Origin: Morinoia aosen
Lineage: Eukaryota > Arthropoda > Malacostraca > Amphipoda > Talitridae
DNA length: 64,000 nt
Reading direction: 5' to 3'
Assembly: GCA_030386875.1 (NCBI GenBank)
Contig: CM059580.1
Coordinates: forward strand, 496,001-560,000
Shown: positions 56,341-64,000 of the stretch, piece by piece
Layout: each line of letters begins with the position of its first letter
Position numbering within the stretch: the stretch's first letter is position 1
Made by a program: the position numbers and the translations under genes
The notes under the pieces: generated by a model
Seen by the model: only the letters and a program-made list of their open reading frames with translations
Told to the model about the DNA's origin: nothing
Database searches by the model: none

Positions 56341-59300
56341 AATTTCCCTCTTGTTGCCAGTTTTCTTTCCACCGGGTATTGATTTTGCAAGCTATAATTG
56401 GGTACCAGTCTTGAAATAAAGATCATCACACTTTCCGCAGGGCGAAGTGCGGCATTTTTTGCAAGCTTGTCGACTGACTCGTTGCCGTCTATACCCACAT
56501 GACTTGGAATCCAGCACAATTTAACAGTTTTGCGATCTTTGGTTATATCGTCAATTTGGTGTCTCAGGATCCGTACAAGAGGATGGGAAGTGCGTGCGTT
56601 TCGCAGTGATGTCAGGGCACTCAGGGGGTCTGTATATATTACGAATTTATCCTCACTGTGGTCGCGAATGATTTGCAGTGCCATTTCAAGTGCGTGTAGT
56701 TCCGCCGTGAATATTGATGCAGCACTGGGGAGAGATATCGTCCTCCTTGTTTCGCCACACTCCGCCGCAGCACCGACTCGACCGTCGTATTTAGATCCGT
56801 CCGTAAAAATCGGTATATACCCTCGGTATTCTTCCCGTCGCAGCCGCTGGTATTCCTGGACGTACAGTGCTGGGTGGGTGGATTCTTTCTTGTAGAAGGT
56901 TAGTTCCCTGTTGACGTCTGCTGGGATAGTTTTCCATGTGGGTACCTTAACGTTATGTAATCGGTACGAGAACGAGGGCTTTATCCGCAGTGGGTTAAGC
57001 TGGAGATGTTCAATTAATTCGTGGGTGCGAACAGCGAAAGACGGGGTGGACTGCTTGTTTACAAACAGTCTCCTGTTGGTAGGCGGTATAGCTAAATTGC
57101 GGGCTGGGTTGGACAAGTGGCTCCATATTTTCAAATAGTAGTTCAGCGAAAGTTGTTGTCTTCGTAGCTGGAGGGGCATTTCGCCGGAGATGACTTGTAG
57201 ACTGGGAATAGGTGTTGATTTGAATGCTCCGGTTGCAAATCGTAGGCAATCGTTTACAACGGGGTCCAGAAGCTTGAGTGTTGATGCTGCAGCAGAGCTG
57301 TACACGATGCAGCCATAGTCCAGCTTGGATCGGACAAATACTCTGTACAAGTGAAGTAGAGTTTCCTGGTCTCCACCCCAGTCGTGGGAAGAGATTGATT
57401 TAATTATATTCAAGTTTTTCTTGCAGCTTGATTTGATGTTATTGATATGTGTTTTCCAGGTCAATTTTCGGTCCCACGTGAGCCCAAGAAACTTAACTTC
57501 GTCCACAAATTCGATAGTTTTGTGGCTGATTTTCAGAGTAGGGGGCACCTGAAGACCTGGAAGGGAGGTAAAATGGACGGCCTTAGATTTATCCATCGAA
57601 AAGGAGAATCCATTGTTTAGCGTCCACAGTGCCACTCTGTCGATGCATTCTTGGAGTTTAGCTTCAATGATGCTGAGGTCGCTATGTCGGTAGCCAAGTT
57701 GGAAATCGTCCACATATAATGATGCATGGTAACGTGGGTCTTTGGGGATCTGTGAAGCTATTTCATTGATTTTGATGATGAAGAGGGTAACCGAAAGGAC
57801 GGAGCCCTGCGGGACCCCTTCTTCCTGCGGGAACGGATGGGATAGATGGTTGTTTAATCGTACCTTAAAAGTACGGTCCCGTAAAAACTGTTGGATATAT
57901 AGAGGTAGTCTTCCCCGGAGATGTAGATGATGGAGGTCTCGCATGATGCCGTAGTTCCAGGTGGTATCGTATGCCTTTTTGAGGTCGAAGAAAACGCTAA
58001 CGAAGTGTTCATTGCAGACAAAGGAGTTTCTGACAACAGTTTCGAGGCGGATTAGGTGGTCAACGGTGGACCTGTCCCGGCGACCCCCGCACTGGATATT
58101 GCTGAGGTGACCGTGTATATCACAATAGTCGATGAGCCTATTATTGATGAGGCGTTCCAAAACTTTCCCGATGCAGCTCGTCAGCGCAATTGGTCTGTAG
58201 TTGTGAGGCGAATGTGGGGTCTTTCCAGGCTTTTGAAAAGGGATTACCACAGCTTCTCTCCAGGTAAGGGGATAATATGAATGAGACCATAATTTGTTGA
58301 AGAGAGCCAGTAAGTTTCGTTTTCCAATTTCTGGAAGATGCTTAAGCATTTGGTATGATATCCCATCTGCTCCAGGTGATGTATTTTTTGAAGTATCCAA
58401 GGCAGAATCTAGTTCGGCGAGAGAGAATGCTATGTTGTAAGTTTCGTTGTTGTCCGATGAGAAATCCAGTTGGTTAGCTTCTGCACGTTGCTTTCTTCGT
58501 AAATATTCCTCAGGGTAATTAGCCGCACTGCTAACAGAGCTAAACGTTTCTGCTAATTTGTTCGCTATTTCTGGGACGGTAGAGTAGCTTATATTATTTT
58601 CTTGCAGTATTGACAACTGTCTTTGAGGTCTGCCTTTGATTTTTCTGATGTTTTCATAAATACGGGTCATTGGTGTGTCCTTCGTAAATGTGCTGGTAAA
58701 TGCCGTCCATGCCTTCCGCTTCTCCTCTCGCAGAAGGTTTCTGTGGATGGCCCTGGCTCTTTTCCAGCGTAGGGCATTTTGTACTGATTTCGTTTGCCTG
58801 AATTTTTGATAGAGGCGTTCGCGGTTGGAGCGTGTTTGAGTCAGCCGCGCGCTCCAGTAGGGCTTCGGAAAGAATTTTGTAAGTTCTATGGTTGGAATAC
58901 AATCATTTGCAACTGCTGTTAAAGTGCCGATAAAGGTGCTGAGAGCTTCAGAGCATGTATGCTCGTCAGAGATTTCAAGTTTTTCCCAGTTTTGGTGCGC
59001 CTCGTAAGACGCCCAGTCTGCCTTTTTGTTGTTCCATGTTGAGCGTTTCTGGTCGTTGCGTTGAGCACTAAATAGTCGTATTATGATGGGATAATGATCA
59101 CTGTCTTCAGGAGATTCACACGTCTCCCATAATAAGTCCAAAGTCAGACGAGGAGATGCCAGGGTTAGGTCAATGGCCGACTCAGAGTTGTAAGAAACTC
59201 GTGTGTGTGCTTCTGTGTTGAGAAGTGTTAGATTATGTTGGTCTATGACTTCTTCTATTGTTTGGCCACGGGCATCTGTGGTTTCGCAACCCCAAGTTGT

Positions 59301-59816
59301 ACTATAGCTGTTAAAGTCTCCCATCAAAATGATTGGCGGAGGTAGTTGATTTATTAGTTCGTTCATTATTTCCTGGGTTATGGGGTGGCTTCTTGAGGTG
59401 TACAGGGACGCAAATGTGATCCGTCGAGTGATGTGGGCAGTGGCTGCGATGACCTGGATGGCAGAGGTTATTGCGACTTCTTGAAAAGGAATTGACTCAT
59501 GAATAAGCAGTCCAACTCCTCCATGGGGCGTGACGTTATAGTGGCCATGTTTGGTAAGCAGATTGTAATGGGGCACGGAAAAATTAGAGTAGTGCCATAG
59601 TTTTGTTTCTTGGAGAGCGACAATGTATGGGTTATGTAAGTTAATTAGTTCTAAAAGTTCGCACTTTTTGGCTCGGACACCCTGGCAGTTCCACTGTAGG
59701 ATTCTGATTCCGTTATCCATCTTGATTTTGTTTGACTTCTTTTTGGTACTGGTTGTAAATTCTTCTGGTTTCGCTTCTGACGGTCGGGTTGTTCTCACTC
59801 GTAATTTCGCTGTCAC
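56319..59816 (-). CDS. LINE ORF2: AP endonuclease, RT, RNase H
   Basis: A 1165-residue frame. The likely start is Met33 (ATG at 59720-59718). There the ATG overlaps the ORF1 stop as ATGGATAA, so reinitiation after ORF1 is plausible. Endonuclease spans ~37-250, with N43 (QWNCQG), E70 (LQETKL), D167/N169 (GDFN) and D240-H241 (SDHYP). RT spans ~480-790, with D611 (FFDLKKAYD) and the YVDD box at 701-704. RNase H spans ~1000-1125, with D1006 (TDGS), E1039, D1063 and D1116. All catalytic positions looked for are present. The last ~10 residues are out of phase after a homopolymer, and the true C terminus lies in 56340-55982. Length and domain order match I-clade ORF2. It carries the nicking and target-primed copying functions of the element. 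Confidence 0.93.
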   Translation of the reverse strand: MTAKLRVRTTRPSEAKPEEFTTSTKKKSNKIKMDNGIRILQWNCQGVRAKKCELLELINLHNPYIVALQETKLWHYSNFSVPHYNLLTKHGHYNVTPHGGVGLLIHESIPFQEVAITSAIQVIAATAHITRRITFASLYTSRSHPITQEIMNELINQLPPPIILMGDFNSYSTTWGCETTDARGQTIEEVIDQHNLTLLNTEAHTRVSYNSESAIDLTLASPRLTLDLLWETCESPEDSDHYPIIIRLFSAQRNDQKRSTWNNKKADWASYEAHQNWEKLEISDEHTCSEALSTFIGTLTAVANDCIPTIELTKFFPKPYWSARLTQTRSNRERLYQKFRQTKSVQNALRWKRARAIHRNLLREEKRKAWTAFTSTFTKDTPMTRIYENIRKIKGRPQRQLSILQENNISYSTVPEIANKLAETFSSVSSAANYPEEYLRRKQRAEANQLDFSSDNNETYNIAFSLAELDSALDTSKNTSPGADGISYQMLKHLPEIGKRNLLALFNKLWSHSYYPLTWREAVVIPFQKPGKTPHSPHNYRPIALTSCIGKVLERLINNRLIDYCDIHGHLSNIQCGGRRDRSTVDHLIRLETVVRNSFVCNEHFVSVFFDLKKAYDTTWNYGIMRDLHHLHLRGRLPLYIQQFLRDRTFKVRLNNHLSHPFPQEEGVPQGSVLSVTLFIIKINEIASQIPKDPRYHASLYVDDFQLGYRHSDLSIIEAKLQECIDRVALWTLNNGFSFSMDKSKAVHFTSLPGLQVPPTLKISHKTIEFVDEVKFLGLTWDRKLTWKTHINNIKSSCKKNLNIIKSISSHDWGGDQETLLHLYRVFVRSKLDYGCIVYSSAAASTLKLLDPVVNDCLRFATGAFKSTPIPSLQVISGEMPLQLRRQQLSLNYYLKIWSHLSNPARNLAIPPTNRRLFVNKQSTPSFAVRTHELIEHLQLNPLRIKPSFSYRLHNVKVPTWKTIPADVNRELTFYKKESTHPALYVQEYQRLRREEYRGYIPIFTDGSKYDGRVGAAAECGETRRTISLPSAASIFTAELHALEMALQIIRDHSEDKFVIYTDPLSALTSLRNARTSHPLVRILRHQIDDITKDRKTVKLCWIPSHVGIDGNESVDKLAKNAALRPAESVMIFISRLVPNYSLQNQYPVERKLATRGKFFKEHPT

Positions 59817-60045
59817 TCATTGCCGAGTCGTAATCTGGAGTTATATGTACGGGGGTGGAGCATATTTCTCCTGTGCTTGGATCCGCGTAGACTGCTTCGG
59901 CTACCTGCTTTTTTCCCGATGGTATTTCGCTGCTTTCGGAGTTTTTTCTTTTCCTTTGCGTACCGTCTGAAAGCTGAGAGGGCCCTGGTAGAGGGGCTGG
60001 AGGTGCTGTCCCCACCTGTTCAATCGGTGCTGGGTGGCTGTGCAA
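59713..60045 (-). pseudogene. LINE ORF1 C-terminal part
   Basis: A 110-residue frame, Pro/Ser-rich and then acidic, ending NQDG at TAA 59715-59713. The stop overlaps the ORF2 start codon. The same phase upstream has a TAA at 60057-60055 and, before that, NWTVNNNITGATPLP, which follows on from the finger-containing frame. The first codon is TTG, so the start is not real. It is probably the disordered C terminus of the ORF1 nucleic-acid-binding protein. Its phase meets that of the upstream part at a T5 run (60101-60105). Confidence 0.75.
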
Positions 60046-60089
60046 TGGTAGATGTTACGGCAGAGGCGTAGCTCCTGTGATATTGTTGT

Positions 60090-60557
60090 TCACTGTCCAG
60101 TTTTTGTCTTGCTTGCACTCTGCTCAGTTTGTATTTGTGCTGGATTGCGAGGATTTCCTGTTGGTTTTTTAAATTCAATACATTTATAGGAGCCTGCGAA
60201 GTGGTCTTTCCCGCAGTTGTGGCATTCTATTTTGGTGCTTGTACATTCGCCGGAATCGTGGTTTACGTTGTTGCATCTCGCGCATATCGTTTCAGGCCTG
60301 GTGCATCGTTTCTGGGTGTGGTTATACTCCAGACATTTCTTGCAGAACATGGGGCGTGGCACGTATGGAAATACCTTGGTTTGTGATTGTTCTCCGGGTA
60401 TGGTTATGTAGTTTGGGAGTTTTTGCCTGAATGTAAGTAAAATTGCTTGGGAGACAGGGTTTTTCGGTTTGATCCAGGTAGCTCTCACTGCATCACTCAG
60501 TCCAGTCTTCCATGAGTCCGTCCCGGAAGCATTCGAAATTGGAGATGTCGTACTCAT
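60090..60557 (-). pseudogene. LINE ORF1 zinc-finger part
   Basis: A 155-residue frame with three Cys/His fingers: C72-C75-H80-C85, C92-C95-H100-C105 and C112-C115-H119-C126. The preceding block TWIKPKNPVSQAILLTF is typical of the ORF1 (gag-like) proteins of I- and Jockey-type LINEs. ORF1 binds element RNA. The Met at 60557 is not the natural start, because related sequence continues upstream in another phase. Confidence 0.85.
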
Positions 60558-60600
60558 ATAGATATACGAGGCCTTTGACTGAGTTGAATTTCCGACAAAA
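60493..60600 (-). pseudogene. LINE ORF1 upstream remnant in another phase
   Basis: Too short for a normal gene call. The phase read from 60600 gives NSVKGLVYLYEYDISNFECF, the kind of block that precedes the WIKPKN motif in LINE ORF1, then stops at TGA 60495-60493. The next phase takes over within about 30 bp. It marks one frame change and the 5' limit of recognisable LINE sequence. Confidence 0.65.
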
Positions 60601-61254
60601 ATGGGCGCTTTTAAATCACTTCTTTTGAGGAAAATAACAAAGCTGACGCTTCACAAACTTGATAGATGTGAAAAAAAAGTTTAATCTACATTCTATGAAG
60701 TTTTGTAATGTGAACGCCGGGTAAAAACGCCAGGAATGGCGGCCAAAGTCAGCCGTCAAAAACGCGCGTTTTTTTACCAAAACTTTTTCATTCATTTGAA
60801 CATTTTCTCGAATACTTTTCGACTTACCGACCACACCGTCATAAAGCCCGACATTTTCTCTATTAGTTCTGACAAATTGATCTCCTCCAAAGCCGCGATG
60901 AAAAATTTCTTCCTGTTTGAAATGACCCATTTTTTGGTCGGTTTTTGACCTCTGGGGGGTCTCCTATGGGGTCTAGGGGCCTGGAAAGGGGTCCGTAGGT
61001 CTTAGAATTTTTCGCTTTATACGCTCACCAAGTTTGAGCGCGCTGGCACTGCGGGAAGTTTGGATTGTCTGTTATTAGGCTTTTCCATCCATATTAGGGG
61101 TGTTTCCAGTATACACTCGATGTATACTGGATGTATACTCCACCTGTAGGCGACAAGCAATTTCGATCACTGTCCAACTTTTTTTCTTTTCACGGGTACT
61201 ATTTTTAGTCTTTTCTCGCAACCTTCATCAAAAAAAGTTCGCCCGCCGCAAGTA
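60601..61254. other. Anonymous DNA, no gene recognised
   Basis: No recognisable protein or RNA gene. A 104-residue frame at 60616-60930 (minus) has no motif I know. Small palindromes are present: aaaaacgcgcgttttt at 60758-60773, and the hairpin at 61106-61130 listed separately. It could be the body of another repeat interrupted by the LINE. Confidence 0.55.
61106..61130. other. 10-bp perfect inverted repeat, 5-base loop
   Basis: Arms ccagtataca (61106-61115) and tgtatactgg (61121-61130). A further partial copy, atgtatactcc, follows at once. It is non-coding, with no known function. Confidence 0.8.
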
Positions 61255-61647
61255 ACCAGAATCGAAATATAAAAAAAGAAATACAGAAAACTAGAATCGA
61301 AATATAGAAACATAGAATCGAAATATAGAAAAAAGAATACAGAAAACTGGAATCGAAATCTTTAAAAGAATCCAGAATCGAAATATAGAAAACTAGAATC
61401 AAAGTATAGAAAAAGAAATACAGAAAACTAGAATCGAATTATAGAAAAAAAATACAAAGAACTAGAACCATAATAAAGAAAAAGAAATACAGAAATATAG
61501 AAAAAGAAATTCAGTAAGCTAGAATCGATATATAAAAAAGGAAATACAGAAAACTAGAATCGAAAAATAGAAAAAGAAAACCAATATCAAAATATAGAAA
61601 AAAAACAGAATCGATTTATAGAAAAAGAAATATAGAAAACTATAATC
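61255..61647. repeat. 35-bp purine-rich satellite, block 4
   Basis: The same gaatcgaaatatagaaaaag repeat as at 41395-42503, 48809-49150 and 51200-51390, about 10 kb from the previous block. It is degenerate and runs directly into the G-rich minisatellite. Confidence 0.88.
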
Positions 61648-62340
61648 GAAATGGAGCGTGTCTGGATTGTAGTGGGGTTTGAGGGGAGGGGGGTGATAAT
61701 GGAGCGTGTCTGGGTTGTGGTGGGGTTTGGAAGGGAAGGGGGGTGATAATGGAGCGAGTCTGGGTTGTGGTGGGGGGGGCGGGTGATAATGCAGCGTGTC
61801 TGGGTTGTGGTGGGGCGGGGGGTGGGGGGGGGTGGTTGATAATGGAGCGTGTCTGGGTTGTGATAATGGAGCGTGTCTGGGTTGTGTGGGGGTGATAATG
61901 GGTTGTGGTAGGGGGGGGGGGGGCGGGTGATAATGGAGCGTGTCTGGGTTGTGGTGGGGCGGGGGGGGGGGGGGGGGTGGTTGATAATGGACCGTGTCTG
62001 GGTTGTGATAATGGAGCGTGTCTGGGTTGTGTGGGGGTGATAATGGGTTGTGGTAGGGGGGGGGGCGGGTGATAATGGAGCGTGTCTGGGTTGTGATAAT
62101 GGAGCGTGTCTGGGTTGTGTGGGGGTGATAATGGGTTGTGGTAGGGGGGGGAGGCGGGTGATACTGGAGCGTGTCTGGGTTGTGGTGGGGCGGGGGGGGG
62201 GGGGGTGGTTGATAATGGAGCGTGTCTGGGTTGTGATAATGGAGCGTGTCTGGGTTGTGTGGGGGTGATAATGGGTTGTGGTAGGAGGGGGGGGGGTGAT
62301 AATGGAGTGTGTCTGGGTTGTGGGGGGGGGGAGGGTAGTG
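61648..62340. repeat. G-rich minisatellite
   Basis: Tandem units based on gataatggagcgtgtctgg and gttgtggtgggg, with G runs of 4 to 17. Units combine into a larger pattern that includes a ggtggttgataatgg marker at about 61835, 61977 and 62208. The proline/histidine-rich frames on the minus strand (61587-62488) are translations of the repeat, not genes. Confidence 0.93.
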
Positions 62341-62814
62341 TTGTGTGTTGGCAACAGTGTGGCAGTTGTGGTGGCGTGTTTAGAGGCTGGGTAGTGGCAG
62401 TAGTGCGGGTGACAGTAGCAGCAGGTGGGGGGGCAGCGGCACCACCGGTGTGTAGGACCGGCCTGCCACACGCCGCCCATGAGCGCATTCCTTTACTTCT
62501 TCGTAAATAAATTTTGAATTTCTGTGTGGCACCTAAAATACATATTGACCGAAAATAAAGAATAGGGCCTTACCCGCTGCAAACAACTGCCACAAGTGTT
62601 GCTGCTCACGTTGTGACGGGTAACTGGAAAGGAACACTGATTCCAAATATTTAGAAAGCAGTTTTCTCGATAAGTAAACGAGATCGTTCAATTACCACAG
62701 TTCCGAAGGCACGAGTCATTCATCACAAATCCTGTTTGGTTTGTTGCAGAACTAGATGAATACCCGAGCCCGAATTCCTTTAGAAAGGACTCCTTTGTTT
62801 TCCCAACACCCACA
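62341..62814. other. Spacer between two minisatellites
   Basis: GC-rich DNA to about 62490, then AT-richer sequence. No gene, RNA or element terminus was recognised. Confidence 0.6.
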
Positions 62815-64000
62815 GCCCAACAAAGACTTAGCTACAAAGGGGCACCAAACACCAGCACACAACACCCACAGCCCGACAAAGACTTAGCTACAAAGGGGCA
62901 CCAAACACCAGCACACAACACCCACAGCCCAACAAAGACTTAGCTACAAAGGGGCACACAACACCCACAGCCCAACAAAGACTTAGCTACAAAGGAGCAC
63001 ACAACACCCACAGCCCAACAAAGACTTAGCTACAAAGCGGCACACAACACCCACAGCTAGACAAAGACTTAGCTACAAAGGGGCACCAAACACCAGCACA
63101 CAACACCCACAGCCCAACAAAGACTTAACTACAAAGGGGCACACAACACCCACAGCCCAACAAAGACTTAGCTACAAAGGGGCACAAAACACCCACAGCC
63201 CAACAAAGACTTAGCTACAAAGGGGCACACAAAACCCACAGCCCAACAAAGACTTAGCTACAAAGGGGCACCAAACACCAGCACACAACACCCACAGCCC
63301 GACAAAGACTTAGCTACAAAGGGGCACACAACACCCACAGCCCAACAAAGACTTAGCTACAAAGGTGCACACAACACCAGCACACAACACTCACAGCCCG
63401 ACAAAGACTTAGCTACAAAGGGGCACCAAACCCTCACAGCCCAACAAAGACTTAGCTACAAAGGGGCACCAAACACCAGCACACAACACTCACAGCCCGA
63501 CAAAGACTTAGCTACAAAGGGGCACCAAACACTCACAGCCCAACAAAGACTTAGCTACAAAGGGGCACACAACACCCACAGCCCGACAAAGACTTAGCTA
63601 CAAAGGGACACCAAACACCAGCACACAACACCCACAGCCCGACAAAGACTTAGCTACAAAGGGACACCAAACACCAGCACACAACACCCACAGCCCAACA
63701 AAGACTTAGCTACAAAGGGGCACACAACACCCACAGCCCGACAAAGACTTAGCTACAAAGGGGCACCAAACACCAGCACACAACACCCACAGCCCGACAA
63801 AGACTTAGCTACAAAGGGGCACACAACACCCACAGCCCGACAAAGACTTAGCTACAACGGGGCACACAACACCCACAGCCCGACAAAGACTTAGCTACAA
63901 AGGGGCACACAACACCCACAGCCCGACAAAGACTTAGATACAAAGGGGCACACAACACCCACAGCCCAACAAAGACTTAGCTACAAAGGGGCACCAAACA
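62815..64000. repeat. 43/56-bp minisatellite, runs off the window
   Basis: About 25 copies of a unit with acccacagccc, caaagacttagctaca and aaggggcac. The basic unit is 43 bp. A longer form carries an extra 13 bp (caaacaccagcac), giving 56 bp. Short and long units are interspersed. Variants include cccaac/cccgac, ggggcac/gggacac and acccac/actcac. The array continues past position 64000. Confidence 0.96.

Larger units (their letters stand above)
55598..60600 (-). mobile_element. I-like LINE with RNase H, 5'-truncated
   Basis: A ~5-kb non-LTR element on the minus strand. In order: ORF1 remnant (60600-59713), ORF2 (59816-56319, continued out of phase to 55982) with AP endonuclease, RT and RNase H, a 3' UTR with a strong inverted repeat, and a terminal (TAA)-type tail at 55598-55612. 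An RNase H domain after RT together with a TAA-repeat tail points to the I clade or a close relative. ORF1 starts abruptly at about 60600, so the 5' end is missing. Breaks in ORF1 and near the ORF2 C terminus mean this copy is probably dead, unless the homopolymer-linked breaks are sequencing errors. Confidence 0.92.

Noticed and set aside
60616..60930. 104-residue minus-strand frame as a small gene
   Set aside because: No motif, no related neighbour, and it spans AT-rich palindromic sequence. Length is compatible with chance.
61587..62510. Large Pro/His/Thr-rich and Gly/Val-rich frames as secreted or structural proteins
   Set aside because: They are translations of the G-rich minisatellite in several frames.

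Overview
The window is repeat-dominated eukaryotic DNA, most likely from an arthropod and probably an insect. The evidence is two BEL/Pao-type LTR retrotransposons, a RNase-H-bearing I-like LINE, a second LINE, a TTAA-flanked piggyBac-like MITE, and long satellite arrays. No host protein gene, tRNA, rRNA or CRISPR array could be supported. The species cannot be named from the sequence alone.

Layout. (1) 1-20619 and 30636-41394 are one satellite array with a ~1.47-kb higher-order repeat (HOR), about 21 full units. Each unit holds two full ~630-640-bp monomers and one ~210-bp truncated monomer. (2) A 10.0-kb BEL/Pao-like element (here BEL-1, minus strand, 20620-30630) splits that array, with GGGGG target-site duplications. 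Its 1.77/1.83-kb LTRs carry 33 and 36 copies of a 26-bp hairpin repeat. Its pol is interrupted inside the reverse transcriptase by a 222-bp MITE flanked by TTAA. (3) 41395-42503, 48809-49150, 51200-51390 and 61255-61647 are stretches of a degenerate, purine-rich 35-bp satellite. (4) A second BEL/Pao element (BEL-2, minus strand, 42504-48808) with 310/312-bp TG...CA LTRs and ATCGA duplications sits inside that 35-bp satellite. One in-frame stop and one frameshift break its pol. (5) A 5'-truncated LINE (plus strand, ~49150-51199) is inserted in the same satellite and ends in a short (TTCAAG)-type tail. (6) 51391-55597 is a G run, a CA-rich microsatellite and AT-rich DNA without recognisable genes. 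(7) A 5'-truncated I-like LINE (minus strand, 55598-60600) has AP endonuclease, RT, RNase H and zinc-finger domains. (8) 60601-64000 holds anonymous DNA, more 35-bp satellite, a G-rich minisatellite and a 43/56-bp minisatellite that runs off the window end.

How it fits together. The order of events can be read from nesting: satellite first, then BEL-1 into the 1.47-kb array, then the MITE into BEL-1; separately, BEL-2 and a LINE went into the 35-bp satellite. BEL-1 looks young: its LTRs differ by eye only in repeat-unit number and two small indels. BEL-2 looks older, with about five LTR substitutions. Three frame changes (BEL-2 C-terminus, LINE ORF1, LINE ORF2) fall at 5-6-base homopolymers, so some apparent decay could be sequencing error.

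The most unusual signals are structural. They are the hairpin arrays inside the BEL-1 LTRs, a duplicated 3'-UTR hairpin in BEL-1 with a compensatory base-pair change, a perfect 13-bp inverted repeat in the I-like LINE 3' UTR, and the mixed full/truncated monomer design of the satellite.
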